The notes below the pieces were generated by a model. That model had not been told where the DNA came from. It worked only from the letters and a program-made list of their open reading frames with translations, and searched no databases. Shown in pieces: positions 34,629 to 43,407 of a stretch of DNA of 64,000 nucleotides. Location of the stretch: assembly GCA_039815825.1 (NCBI GenBank), contig JBCBYO010000002.1, forward strand, positions 95,379-159,378, read 5' to 3'. This DNA is from JBCBDX01 sp039815825 (lineage in GTDB: Bacteria > Pseudomonadota > Alphaproteobacteria > Rhizobiales > Rhizobiaceae). Every line of letters begins with the position of its first letter. Positions within the stretch are counted from its first letter, which is position 1. The position numbers were made by a program, and so were the translations under genes.

Positions 34629-35270
34629 ATGAGCAATTTTTCCAAAATCGTTGAACGCGAAAACGGCCCGCTGGTTGTTGAAAACCCTCCCGAAATCACC
34701 GACGCAAATGGTGGCGCAGTTGAAACCAAAGCGGTTGCCGCCTTGTGTCGGTGTGGCGCGTCAAAGAACAAACCCTTTTGCGATGGCACCCACAATGCGA
34801 TTGGCTTTTCAAGCGAACCCGACCACAGCAAAATCCGAAACAAAGCGATCAGCTATTCTGGTGAGGTTGAGGGTGTCGACGTCACGATCAGCTACACACC
34901 GGTGTTATGTACGCATGCCGCCGAATGCCAGGCGCGTGCGCTGGATGTGTTTAATCCGAAGCAAAAACCCTGGATCCAACCAGAAAACGGCAAGCTGTCC
35001 GCGATCATGGACGTAATGGCGGCTTGTCCGTCGGGGGCATTGCGCGTGTCGATTGCCGATCAGCCCGAACAGCATTTGACCACCGGTGACGTCGAAATTC
35101 ATATCGAAAAAAACGGTCCCTACCACGTCCGCAACGTGGCTATGGAAGCCGACTTCAATGGTGTCGGTCACAGCAAAGCCAAATACTCACTTTGTCGCTG
35201 TGGGTTATCAAAGAACAAGCCATTTTGTGACGGCACCCACTACGACGAAAAATGGCAGGACGACGAATAG
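34629..35270 (+). CDS. Double-CDGSH iron-sulfur protein with central ferredoxin-like (Fer4_19/DUF1271) domain
   Basis: A 213-residue protein with two [2Fe-2S] CDGSH sites, each reading CRCGxSKNKPFCDGTH (about residues 40-55 and 188-203; three Cys and one His ligate each cluster). Between them, SYTPVLCTHAAECQARALDVF and DVMAACPSGALRVS form a Fer4_19-like domain with further conserved cysteines. Such proteins are thought to handle electrons or labile Fe-S clusters. SD sequence GGAGG precedes the ATG. It follows the small membrane protein by 23 bp. Its electron partners are unknown. Confidence 0.85.
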   Translation: MSNFSKIVERENGPLVVENPPEITDANGGAVETKAVAALCRCGASKNKPFCDGTHNAIGFSSEPDHSKIRNKAISYSGEVEGVDVTISYTPVLCTHAAECQARALDVFNPKQKPWIQPENGKLSAIMDVMAACPSGALRVSIADQPEQHLTTGDVEIHIEKNGPYHVRNVAMEADFNGVGHSKAKYSLCRCGLSKNKPFCDGTHYDEKWQDDE

Positions 35271-35272
35271 GG

Positions 35273-36235
35273 CTAGTCGTCGCCTCGCTTTAGATCGGGG
35301 TGGATGGAAGCGCCCAAAATATGTTCGGAACGGCCTATTACCTGGCTCGAGTGACCGACAATTAGCGGGTCTGGTCCTTTAACAATTTTGGAGTCCTTGT
35401 TCGGATACGGCAAAACGGAAAGCAAGTGCTGCATTGCATTGATCCGTGCTCGCTTCTTATCGTTTGATTTCAGTATCGTCCAAGGCGCATCAGCTGTGTC
35501 AGTATAAAAGAACATGGCTTCTTTGGCCTCGGTGTAGTCGTCCCATTTATCCAGCGAAGCCTTGTCGATCGGGGACAGCTTCCACTGCTTTAAAGGGTCG
35601 CGCTCACGTTGCTCAAAACGCCGACGCTGCTCTTCTTGCGTCACGGAAAACCAGAACTTGAAAAGGCGAATACCAGAGCGCACCAGCATACGCTCAAACT
35701 CCGGCGTTTGGCGCATAAACTCCAAATACTCATTTGGGCTGCAAAAGCCCATAACGCGTTCAACGCCAGCCCGATTGTACCAGGACCGATCAAACAGCAC
35801 GATTTCGCCCGCGGCCGGCAAATGCTGAATATATCGTTGGTAGTACCACTGGCTCCGTTCTCGCTCGGTAGGCTTTTCCAGAGCCACCACATGCGCACCA
35901 CGCGGATTTAAATGCTCCATAAAACGCTTTATGGTACCACCCTTCCCGGCCGCATCGCGGCCTTCAAAGATAATAACGATCTTTTGGCCGGTCTCTTTGA
36001 CCCAACCTTGTGCTTTTAGAAGTTCGACCTGAAGCTCAGTCTTTTGACGTTCATAAGTTTGCCGGTTTATCCGCGTCTTGTAGGGATACTGGCCACTTTC
36101 AAAAGCGTGAGCGATAGCATCAGGATCCGCCCGCATTTTCGCCAACTTTGTACGGCCATTTACGACTGGTCTTCCATCTTGGCTCAGTTCCGTAAGACCG
36201 TTTACTGGTTCCGGTTTGTGGCTATTATCATTCAT
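35273..36235 (-). CDS. ppk2: Polyphosphate kinase 2 (PPK2 class)
   Basis: A 320-residue cytosolic kinase that transfers phosphate between polyphosphate and nucleoside diphosphates. It has IVIIFEGRDAAGKGGTIKRFMEHLNPRG (Walker A with the GRDAAGKGG signature), EIVLFDRSWYNRAGVERVMGF (Walker B and the lid region) and the conserved KFWFSVTQEEQRRRFEQR. The open frame extends to an ATG at 36271, but the ATG at 36235 has GGAG six bases upstream and fits the family start, so I used it. It is divergent from the phosphoesterase gene at 36.4 kb and ends 2 bp after the convergent CDGSH gene. Co-location with betaine-lipid genes suggests phosphate economy. Confidence 0.93.
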   Translation of the reverse strand: MNDNSHKPEPVNGLTELSQDGRPVVNGRTKLAKMRADPDAIAHAFESGQYPYKTRINRQTYERQKTELQVELLKAQGWVKETGQKIVIIFEGRDAAGKGGTIKRFMEHLNPRGAHVVALEKPTERERSQWYYQRYIQHLPAAGEIVLFDRSWYNRAGVERVMGFCSPNEYLEFMRQTPEFERMLVRSGIRLFKFWFSVTQEEQRRRFEQRERDPLKQWKLSPIDKASLDKWDDYTEAKEAMFFYTDTADAPWTILKSNDKKRARINAMQHLLSVLPYPNKDSKIVKGPDPLIVGHSSQVIGRSEHILGASIHPDLKRGDD

Positions 36236-36355
36236 CTTGGTCTCCGGATCGTACTCAATGTCGTATCGCATGCCTAAAGAACACGTGACGCCTTCTTACC
36301 AACATGATGTAAATCAAGCTGATAAGCAAAGCTTGCACGGTCGCTCAAACGCGGT

Positions 36356-36373
36356 ATGTCATACCGATGACAT
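36356..36373. promoter_or_regulatory. Perfect 7-bp dyad upstream of the phosphoesterase gene
   Basis: ATGTCAT-ACCG-ATGACAT overlaps the first possible ATG (36367) and lies about 40 bp before the better ATG at 36412. It is not the direct-repeat PHO box, so a different dimeric regulator is more likely. The region is shared with the divergent ppk2 gene. Confidence 0.45.
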
Positions 36374-36411
36374 CTGAATCTGATGATGCACCGTCGAAAG
36401 ATTGCGGTGAC

Positions 36412-37239
36412 ATGACTGAAACACAGAGCTATCGAACGATATTTATTTCCGACATTCACCTCGGAACCAGGGGTTCGCAAGCGGAGATGTTGCTGGCGTT
36501 CCTGCGTGAACATGAAGCAGAGAAAATCTACCTTGTCGGCGACATATTCGATGGTTGGCGCCTGCGCAAAGGCTGGTACTGGCCACAATCTCACAATGAC
36601 GTCGTGCAACGGCTCCTGCGTAAATCGCACAAAGGTTCAGAGATCATCTATATTCCGGGCAACCATGACGAGGTAATGCGTCAGTTCCTGGGAACGCACT
36701 TTGGTGGCATCGAGGTCATGGACAAGGCCGTTCATGAATCAGCGGACGGTTCGAAGTTTTTGGTAATTCATGGCGACCAATTCGATATGGTAGTCATGAA
36801 TGCCAAGTGGCTCGCCCATGTTGGCGACTGGGCATACAATGCTGCGCTGGGGATCAATTATTGGTTCAACCGCCTCCGCCGCCTGTGGGGAGGCCAATAT
36901 TGGTCGCTGTCAAAATGGGCCAAGCTCAAGGTCAAAAAGGCGGTCAACTTTATCGGCGATTTCGAAAAAGTACTTGCCAATGAAGCGAATAATATTGGTG
37001 TAGACGGCGTCATTTGCGGACACATCCACCATGCGACCATGAAAGACTGCAACGGCATCCGCTACATCAATACAGGTGATTGGGTGGAAAGTTGCACCGC
37101 GATTGCTGAAGACCAACACGGCAACTTTCATTTGATCGATTGGTCAGAGATTACGCGCGCTCGCGCAAAACGATCACGGTCCCGAGTAAAGCCGTCCAAA
37201 GGCAAGGACGAAAGTCCTCTGCCGCAGGCTGCAGAATAA
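36412..37239 (+). CDS. PlcP-like / UDP-diacylglucosamine-hydrolase-like metallophosphoesterase
   Basis: A calcineurin-like phosphoesterase of about 275 residues. Metal-binding motifs appear in order: FISDIHLGTRGSQ, YLVGDIFDGWRLRKGW, IYIPGNHDEVMRQ, FLVIHGDQFD and VICGHIHHATMKD. The C-terminus is basic (ARAKRSRSRVKPSKGK). Homologues labelled UDP-2,3-diacylglucosamine diphosphatase in marine alphaproteobacteria include PlcP, a phospholipase C that releases diacylglycerol from phospholipids under phosphate limitation. The immediate downstream btaA and btaB use diacylglycerol to make betaine lipid, which favours the PlcP role. The frame opens at 36367; the ATG at 36412 matches the family start better and avoids the dyad. 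Confidence 0.82.
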   Translation: MTETQSYRTIFISDIHLGTRGSQAEMLLAFLREHEAEKIYLVGDIFDGWRLRKGWYWPQSHNDVVQRLLRKSHKGSEIIYIPGNHDEVMRQFLGTHFGGIEVMDKAVHESADGSKFLVIHGDQFDMVVMNAKWLAHVGDWAYNAALGINYWFNRLRRLWGGQYWSLSKWAKLKVKKAVNFIGDFEKVLANEANNIGVDGVICGHIHHATMKDCNGIRYINTGDWVESCTAIAEDQHGNFHLIDWSEITRARAKRSRSRVKPSKGKDESPLPQAAE

Positions 37240-37293
37240 CAACGCGTAATTGTGAAAGGTCGGCTAGCGGTAAACCGCGCCGATGCGATGTAA

Positions 37294-38535
37294 ATGAGTG
37301 ATATTACACTGGGCGCAAATGATGCCCGCACCCAAATCGACGAAGCCGTTCAACAAAGCGGGCGTTGGTCGATCACCGGCTTGCTGGAGCGAGCGTTTGC
37401 CAAGACATTTACGGGGCTTGTCTATGCTCAGATCTGGGAAGACCCAGCCGTCGATATGGAAGCGCTTAAGATCCAGCAAAACGACCATATCGTTGCTATC
37501 GCATCGGGTGGCTGCAATGTCATGTCATACCTTACCCAATCACCGGCCTCAATCGAAGCAGTCGACCTTTCTCCAGCACACATTGCGTTAAACCGTATGA
37601 AATACGCCGCGCCGGTTCTGCTGCCGGACTATGACACATTCTTCCAGCTCTTCGGCAAAGCCGACGTTGCCGGAAATGCGGAACTCTTCGACACCTATCT
37701 CGCCCCGCATCTGGATCTGGATACGCGCGATTATTGGAATGGACGCAAGGGCCTAACTGGCCGCCGGATCGATATGTTTGAGCAGAACATTTACAGTTTT
37801 GGCGCGCTGGGCTTGTTCATCGGTTGGGGTCACCGGATCGGCGGTTGGCTTGGGGTCGACTTCAAAAAGTTCATGCAGTGTCAAACACTAGAGGAACAAA
37901 ATCAGTTCTTCGAAGATTATGTACGCCCTGCGCTAAATCACCGTCTTGTGCGTTTCTTAGCTTCCAATCGCGCGTCGCTTTTTGGCCTCGGTATTCCGCC
38001 GCAACAATATGAAGCACTGGCCGGTGCCGCCGACGGCGATATGCACGCTGTTCTTGTGGAGCGCACCCGTCGATTGATGTGCGATTTCCCAATCTCGGAG
38101 AACTACTATGCTTGGGCAGCGTTCAACCGCGGTTACGACAAGAGCGGTCAAGGCCCGCTGCCACCTTATCTTATGCGCGAGAATTTCGAGACGGTGCGAG
38201 CAAATGCACCGCGTCTGACTATTCAAAACCGCACCGTTACCGATCTGCTGGCAAATGCTCCGGCTGATAGCAAAGACTGCTACATTCTGCTGGACGCGCA
38301 GGACTGGATGACTAACAGCCAGCTCAATGATTTGTGGGCTCAAATTACCCGAACGGCAAAGCCCGGCGCACGTGTGATCTACCGCACCGCGGGTCTTGAG
38401 TGTATTTTGCCCGGGCGCGTTGAGGACACCATTTTGTCACAATGGTCTTATGATAATGAAGCGAGTAAAAAAGGTCAGAACAAAGATCGTTCTGCCATTT
38501 ATGGCGGTTTTCATCTCTATAGATTTCAGGGCTAA
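37294..38535 (+). CDS. btaA: BtaA: SAM:diacylglycerol 3-amino-3-carboxypropyltransferase
   Basis: First enzyme of diacylglyceryl-trimethylhomoserine (DGTS) betaine-lipid synthesis; it moves the aminocarboxypropyl group of SAM to diacylglycerol. The 413-residue DUF3419 protein has LVYAQIWEDPAVDMEAL, IVAIASGGCNVMSYL (SAM-binding loop), the VDLSPAHIALNRMK acidic strand, and CYILLDAQDWM and VIYRTAGLE in the C-terminal half. It starts about 50 bp after the phosphoesterase and is followed 2 bp later by btaB. Its reaction releases methylthioadenosine, and btaB uses three SAM, so the locus drains SAM. Confidence 0.93.
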   Translation: MSDITLGANDARTQIDEAVQQSGRWSITGLLERAFAKTFTGLVYAQIWEDPAVDMEALKIQQNDHIVAIASGGCNVMSYLTQSPASIEAVDLSPAHIALNRMKYAAPVLLPDYDTFFQLFGKADVAGNAELFDTYLAPHLDLDTRDYWNGRKGLTGRRIDMFEQNIYSFGALGLFIGWGHRIGGWLGVDFKKFMQCQTLEEQNQFFEDYVRPALNHRLVRFLASNRASLFGLGIPPQQYEALAGAADGDMHAVLVERTRRLMCDFPISENYYAWAAFNRGYDKSGQGPLPPYLMRENFETVRANAPRLTIQNRTVTDLLANAPADSKDCYILLDAQDWMTNSQLNDLWAQITRTAKPGARVIYRTAGLECILPGRVEDTILSQWSYDNEASKKGQNKDRSAIYGGFHLYRFQG

Positions 38536-38537
38536 AC

Positions 38538-39200
38538 ATGGCGGAAGCAAACACTGGAAGTCACGCCCAACTTATGGACGGGGTCTATAAAACCCAGCGC
38601 CATTTTTACGACCTGACGCGCAAATACTATCTCCTTGGCCGCGATAGAGCGCTGAAAAGCATGGCACCCGGTCCTGATCAGACCTTTCTTGAGGTCGGTT
38701 GCGGCACGGGACGCAACTTGGCTTTGGCGGCCAAACAGTTTCCAGAGACCCGAATGTTCGGCTTTGATATTTCATCGGAAATGCTGAAAAGCGCCGACGA
38801 GAAGATGCACAAATACAAAATTGCGGACCGGGTAAAACTCGTTCAGGCCGACGCAACAAACTTCGATGCGCAAACTCTGTTTGGAGTCTCGGGCTTTGAC
38901 CGCATTTTGATTTCCTACGCCATCTCCATGATCCCGGTTTGGGAAGAAGCCATCGCCCATGCTGTGACACAGCTCAACCCCGGTGGCGAACTGCACATTG
39001 TCGATTTCGGACAGCAAGCTGAGCTGCCCGAATGGTTTCGAAACGGCCTCCATGCCTGGCTTGCAAAATTCCATGTAGAACCACGCGAGCGGCTTGAGGT
39101 TGTCATGATCGAAGCTGCAAAGACTGTCGATGCTGACGTAACGCTCGATAGCCTTTTCCGCGATTATGCTTGGCACGGCATAATTCGACGCCCTGTATAG
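38538..39200 (+). CDS. btaB: BtaB: SAM-dependent N-methyltransferase of betaine-lipid synthesis
   Basis: A 220-residue class I methyltransferase. TFLEVGCGTGRNLALAAKQF is the SAM-binding motif, GFDISSEMLKSA the acidic strand, and VQADATNFD and ILISYAISMIPVWEEAI the following motifs. In Rhodobacter-type organisms BtaB adds three methyl groups to the homoserine amine produced by BtaA. Two bases separate it from btaA, which fits one transcript. The downstream gene, a homocysteine methyltransferase, follows after about 65 bp with its own operator-like site. Confidence 0.93.
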   Translation: MAEANTGSHAQLMDGVYKTQRHFYDLTRKYYLLGRDRALKSMAPGPDQTFLEVGCGTGRNLALAAKQFPETRMFGFDISSEMLKSADEKMHKYKIADRVKLVQADATNFDAQTLFGVSGFDRILISYAISMIPVWEEAIAHAVTQLNPGGELHIVDFGQQAELPEWFRNGLHAWLAKFHVEPRERLEVVMIEAAKTVDADVTLDSLFRDYAWHGIIRRPV

Positions 39201-39219
39201 CGCAACTTGGCTGGACATC

Positions 39220-39248
39220 ACATAAAGACTTGTTTATATCCTTATATC
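39220..39248 (+). promoter_or_regulatory. SahR-like operator, site 1 (upstream of homocysteine methyltransferase)
   Basis: Begins ACATAAAGACTTGTTTATAT and continues with CCTTATATC. It matches two other sites at 43266 and 47901 over 29 positions. It lies 16 bp before the ATG at 39265. The ATAAAGAC..TTTAT dyad resembles what I recall of the SahR (ArsR-family, SAH-responsive) motif in Proteobacteria. Confidence 0.65.
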
Positions 39249-39264
39249 AAATAAGGGATAGCTC

Positions 39265-40281
39265 ATGTCCGCTACAAATCCACTTGATAAGCTCATTGCC
39301 GAAAAGGGCGTCCTCCTCGCAGACGGTGCCACCGGAACCACGCTTTTTGCGGCGGGATTGGAATCGGGCGACGCCCCAGAATTGTGGAACACCGATCAAC
39401 CTGAAAAAATCACGAAGATGCATCAGGATTTCGTTGATGCGGGCGCGGACATTATCCTGACCAACTCTTTCGGTGGCTCCAAGCACCGGCTCAAGCTACA
39501 CAATGCGCACAACCGCGTTCACGAGCTTAACAAAGCCGCTGCTCAAATCGCACGCGCTGTCGCCGAAAAAACAGATCACGAAGTCATCGTCGCGGGTTCT
39601 GTCGGCCCAACAGGCGAACTGCTAATCCCACTTGGCGCATTATCATATGACGACGCCGTCGAGGCCTTTCGAGAGCAGATAGCCGGGCTAAAAGACGGAT
39701 CTGCTGATGTGATCTGGATTGAAACAATGAGCGCACCCGACGAGATGCGCGCCGCAGCGGAAGCGGCCATCGCCGAAAATATGCCGTATGTGTGTACGGC
39801 GTCCTTCGATACAGCGGGCAAAACCATGATGGGGTTACACCCCAAGGATATTGCCGCTGTTTTCGAACCGGTTGCCAAAAAGCCTGTTGCGCTGGGGGCA
39901 AACTGCGGTGTGGGGGCACCTGACATCCTGTCATCATTGATAGATATGCGTGAAGGTGCGCCAGATGCCAAGATCGTTGTCAAAGGCAATTGCGGTATCC
40001 CGGAATTTCAAGGCGAGAACATTGTTTACTCTGGCACACCGGAACTCATGGGCGACTATGTGCGCTTGGCGATAGATGCAGGGGCTACCATTATCGGAGG
40101 CTGCTGCGGAACGACGTGCAATCATCTATCAGCAATGCGCGCCGCAATGGATACGCATGTGCCAAGGGGCATACCATCGCGCGAGTTCATCTGCGAAAAT
40201 GTCGGCCCTATGGTCAACGCCGCTGCTGCTAATGAAAACCAAATGCCAAAACGCGAGCGCCGCGGCCGACGCAGGGCTTAG
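39265..40281 (+). CDS. Homocysteine S-methyltransferase module (BmtA / MetH N-terminal type) with Arg-rich C-tail
   Basis: A 338-residue zinc-dependent methyltransferase. LLADGATGTTLFAAGLESG, DIILTNSFGGSKHRL and VAGSVGPTGELL are family motifs; the zinc ligands are the Cys of ALGANCGVG and the CysCys of IIGGCCGTT. It corresponds to the homocysteine-binding module of MetH and to BmtA-type proteins, so it should methylate homocysteine using a separate methyl-corrinoid protein, here the one at 43.4 kb. The last 11 residues (PKRERRGRRRA) are an Arg-rich tail. AAGGGAT precedes the ATG. An SahR-like site lies 16 bp upstream. Direct betaine use (BHMT-like) cannot be excluded. Confidence 0.88.
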   Translation: MSATNPLDKLIAEKGVLLADGATGTTLFAAGLESGDAPELWNTDQPEKITKMHQDFVDAGADIILTNSFGGSKHRLKLHNAHNRVHELNKAAAQIARAVAEKTDHEVIVAGSVGPTGELLIPLGALSYDDAVEAFREQIAGLKDGSADVIWIETMSAPDEMRAAAEAAIAENMPYVCTASFDTAGKTMMGLHPKDIAAVFEPVAKKPVALGANCGVGAPDILSSLIDMREGAPDAKIVVKGNCGIPEFQGENIVYSGTPELMGDYVRLAIDAGATIIGGCCGTTCNHLSAMRAAMDTHVPRGIPSREFICENVGPMVNAAAANENQMPKRERRGRRRA

Positions 40282-41393
40282 TAAGCACCGGTAGAGCTTG
40301 GAGTGCTGCCGGCAACGTCAATCGCGTTTTCAAAAATTTCGATTGTTTCTTGCGGATTTGTATCGAGCGCCTCCCGTACCGCTTCCGCTTGACGGATCAT
40401 GTTGATCACAAATGGAGAGTGGGCGAACTTGTTGTGTTCATCGCGGCGGCTTCCTTCGATATCTGTCAGGTCGATGACATCAATACCTGAGCTTACAAGC
40501 CGCTCGATTGCGCTGCCATCTCCCACCCGCGGTTGCCGACCCCTCAAGCGAGACGAAATACGCAAAGCCGGGTCGCGCCGCGACGCAAAAACCAAAATAG
40601 GAAACGGGCGCGGCTCAATCGCGCGCAACTGTTCCTCAAAAACATCGATGTCGATATCTGGTGCGGCCAAAACAACTGCGGAAATGCGCGATAATGTTGG
40701 TCGGTCATTTTGCAACCCGATCTGACGCAAAGCTTCCATCAACACCATTCCGCCCATGGAGTGTGCCACGAGTATAATTTCTTCTGCACGCGTATCGTTA
40801 AGATCACGGATGGTATCCGCCAAATCGTCACGGGCAATATTGGCACTCTCCAAATCGTAAAGATAACCTTGTGGGAGCCCCGCCGAAGCCCATGAGAAAT
40901 GAACTGGAACGCCTGGCGCTTGAAAATCGCGCACCATTTGGGCGAACAAAAATATCCCCTCCGCGAAGTCTGTGTTGAACCCATGCACGAAGAGCGACAC
41001 GCCACGTGTTGTCTCGGGCATACGCGAAACACGACCGTCGATCGCAGATTTCAATGCTTCATCGGAGGAAAATAGCGAGAGATTTCGCGCGATAAAATCA
41101 CGGCGCAAATCAACACGCTCCGATGGATAATTGATCTCACCCAGAGACCGGTCGGGCGGCACTCGAACGTCAACCTTGCCATAAGACATGGTGCTGGCAC
41201 GTGCACCGCTGAAACCAAGATGGCCATCAGGCGATGGACTTCGAACGGTTGCAAAGAGGATGGTCTCGTCGCCAGCACCTTGATCGAGCAGTGCGTTGGT
41301 CGCATCGAGCAAAACGGTCGGCCCGGATGCGCATGCCGAAATGAACAACAGACTGGCAAAGCTACTGGCAATCAATCCGACACGGCTCGACAT
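40278..41393 (-). CDS. DUF900-type alpha/beta hydrolase lipoprotein
   Basis: A 371-residue lipoprotein with a signal segment and lipobox (FISACAS, Cys at about 21). The hydrolase domain has VSLFVHGFNTDFAEG (oxyanion region), ILVAHSMGGMVLMEA (GHSMG-type nucleophile elbow, here A-H-S-M-G), LAAPDIDIDVF and a late His in HNKFAHSPFV. The layout matches DUF900 esterase-like proteins. It converges on the homocysteine methyltransferase gene, overlapping by 4 bp. Its substrate is unknown and it seems unrelated to the methyl-transfer locus. Confidence 0.85.
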   Translation of the reverse strand: MSSRVGLIASSFASLLFISACASGPTVLLDATNALLDQGAGDETILFATVRSPSPDGHLGFSGARASTMSYGKVDVRVPPDRSLGEINYPSERVDLRRDFIARNLSLFSSDEALKSAIDGRVSRMPETTRGVSLFVHGFNTDFAEGIFLFAQMVRDFQAPGVPVHFSWASAGLPQGYLYDLESANIARDDLADTIRDLNDTRAEEIILVAHSMGGMVLMEALRQIGLQNDRPTLSRISAVVLAAPDIDIDVFEEQLRAIEPRPFPILVFASRRDPALRISSRLRGRQPRVGDGSAIERLVSSGIDVIDLTDIEGSRRDEHNKFAHSPFVINMIRQAEAVREALDTNPQETIEIFENAIDVAGSTPSSTGAY

Positions 41394-41561
41394 GTGATCA
41401 ACGACCTCAAATTACGTTACTAAAAACGTATGGCAAACAAGCTCGTGATCGTCCAGCGGCACTGGAAAACAAACCTAATCATCCATTCGCCAGATCTCAC
41501 CGTGGACCAGACGGGCCATCATGCGCATTGAACCTGTCTCCCTGGCTTTAGCGGGAGGGCT

Positions 41562-43163
41562 TCAGGTGAAAGCGTCAGGCATACTCTCTTTCTTCTTCGC
41601 CATGAATGCCTGTAACGCTTCATCGATGCCCTCATCCAAAGCGGGTGCTTGATAGGCCTCAAGCCACGAGCGGGCGAGAGCATTGGCACGCTCGGTCGCG
41701 GACTTCGATCCCTCGGTAGACCACTGCTCATAGGAGTTGTTGTCAGCAATCGATGAGCGGTAAAAAGCTGATTGAAAATTGGCCTGTGTATGAGCGCAGC
41801 CCAGATAATGCGATCCTGGCCCCACTTCCGCAATGGCGTCCATGGCTAGACCGCTTTCGGACAGATCAACACCGTTTGCCATCGCTTGCATCATGCCAAG
41901 CTGGTCTATATCGATCATGAACTTTTCATAGCTGGAGACGAGACCGCCTTCGAGCCAACCAGCTGAATGCAACGCAAAGTTTGTTCCCGCCAGCAATGTC
42001 ATATTGATGGTATTGGCGCTCTCATGGGCCGCTTGCGCGTCCGTAATTTTTGAGCCGCACAGCGAACCGCCCGTGCGGAACGGCAGACCGAGGCGACGCG
42101 CCAACTGACCCGCGCCATAAGACACCAAGGAAGGTTCTGGTGTGCCAAATGTTGGCGCCCCGGACTGCATCGAGATCGAAGCCGCAAAGGTGCCAAACAA
42201 AACGGGAGCGCCGGGCCGGACCAATTGGGTGAAAGCTGCGCCCGCCAATACTTCCGCGAGGATCTGCGTCAACGTTCCCGCAACGGTGACGGGGCTCATG
42301 GCGCCAGCAAGGATAAAGGGTGACACGATGCAGGCTTGATTATGGCGTGCGTAGACCTTGGCTGCGCCAAGCATCGTCCCGTCAAACACCATAGGCGAGT
42401 TGGCATTGATTAGATTGATAACACAGCAATTGTTCTCAACAAACTCATCACCGAAAAGCAATTTGCTCATGGCTACCGTGTCTTCGGCACGCTCCGGTGC
42501 AGTCACAGACCCCATATAGGGTTTGTCGGAATAGCGCATATGCGCATAGACCATATCGAGATGGCGTTTGTTGACCGGTATATCGACAGGCTCACAGACA
42601 GTCCCACCGGAATGGTGCATCGATGGGGCCATATAAGCCAGCTTCACAAAATTCTGGAAATCCTCAATCGTTGCATAACGTCGTTCGCCGTTCAGATCGC
42701 GAACAAAGGGCGGTCCATAGACAGGCGCAAAAACCGTGGCGTCGCCGCCAATTTGAACTGACCGCTCCGGGTTGCGTGCATGTTGCGTGAAAACAGAAGG
42801 CGCAGTCTTTAATAGCTCGCGGCAAAGGCCCTTGGGAAAGTGCACCCGCTCCCCACGAACGTCAGCACCGGCGTCTTTCCAAAGATCAAGCGCCTCTGTG
42901 TCTTCCCTGAACTCAATGCCAACCTCTTCCAAAACGCGATCCGCGTTCGCTTCGATCGTCGCCAGTCCTTCTTCGTTCAGAACCTCATAAAGCGGAATTT
43001 TGCGCTTGATGTACGTTAAACTGGGCGCGGGGCCTGCGCCTGTTCGCGCTGCGCGACGCGCGGCTGCGCCGCCGGCATCACCACGTCCACGCCTTCCACG
43101 GCGCCCGCCAGCGTTGTTGTCTTCAGTCTTTTCAGTGGTTGTGGCTTCCTGATCCATTTGCAT
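41562..43163 (-). CDS. MttB-family corrinoid methyltransferase, copy 2, with RG-rich N-terminal tail
   Basis: A 533-residue MttB-superfamily methyltransferase. It shares the core with copy 1: SPFILAGAMSPVTVAGTLTQ, GTFAASISMQSGAPTFGTPE and LHSAGWLEGGLVSSYEKFMI. No in-frame UAG exists, so it is a non-pyrrolysine member. Residues about 18-42 form an RG/RA-rich tail (GGRRGRRGRGDAGG then AARRAARTG). It is transcribed away from the free corrinoid protein gene; a SahR-like site lies in the shared 244-bp region. The short distance makes the 43.4-kb corrinoid protein its likely methyl acceptor. Substrate is not known; betaine or another quaternary amine is the default guess. Start at 43163 (MQMDQEA); the Met two codons later is possible. 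Confidence 0.88.
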   Translation of the reverse strand: MQMDQEATTTEKTEDNNAGGRRGRRGRGDAGGAAARRAARTGAGPAPSLTYIKRKIPLYEVLNEEGLATIEANADRVLEEVGIEFREDTEALDLWKDAGADVRGERVHFPKGLCRELLKTAPSVFTQHARNPERSVQIGGDATVFAPVYGPPFVRDLNGERRYATIEDFQNFVKLAYMAPSMHHSGGTVCEPVDIPVNKRHLDMVYAHMRYSDKPYMGSVTAPERAEDTVAMSKLLFGDEFVENNCCVINLINANSPMVFDGTMLGAAKVYARHNQACIVSPFILAGAMSPVTVAGTLTQILAEVLAGAAFTQLVRPGAPVLFGTFAASISMQSGAPTFGTPEPSLVSYGAGQLARRLGLPFRTGGSLCGSKITDAQAAHESANTINMTLLAGTNFALHSAGWLEGGLVSSYEKFMIDIDQLGMMQAMANGVDLSESGLAMDAIAEVGPGSHYLGCAHTQANFQSAFYRSSIADNNSYEQWSTEGSKSATERANALARSWLEAYQAPALDEGIDEALQAFMAKKKESMPDAFT

Positions 43164-43265
43164 GATCCCGCGCGTTCATAACTGATGGAAATATGTGCGC
43201 CGGACCGCAACAGTCCACCCGTGCGAATGCGTCACTCAATGACGGACGAGCGACGCCGACAAAAT

Positions 43266-43294
43266 ACATAAAGACATCTTTATTTCTTTATGAG
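43266..43294 (+). promoter_or_regulatory. SahR-like operator, site 2 (between MttB copy 2 and corrinoid protein)
   Basis: Reads ACATAAAGACATCTTTAT then TTCTTTATGAG. The core ATAAAGACATCTTTAT is an almost perfect dyad. It lies 102 bp from the MttB start and 113 bp from the corrinoid protein start, in a position to control both. Confidence 0.68.
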
Positions 43295-43407
43295 TTTCGG
43301 ATAACCAAACTCTGTCGCTTTCTGCGCATAACGCGTCGCGGCGAATGTTCGGTCGCCGCACGCTTCGTGCATATATAAAGTAACAAAATCCTGTTGGGAG
43401 ACCATTG

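Noticed and set aside
36350..36380. PHO box upstream of the PlcP-like gene
   Set aside because: A PHO box needs two direct CTGTCAT-like repeats 11 bp apart; the sequence here is an inverted ATGTCAT/ATGACAT dyad.
31308..43163. Pyrrolysine-containing trimethylamine methyltransferases
   Set aside because: Both MttB-family frames are open without an in-frame UAG and no pylT/pylS genes are seen, so they belong to the non-pyrrolysine branch.
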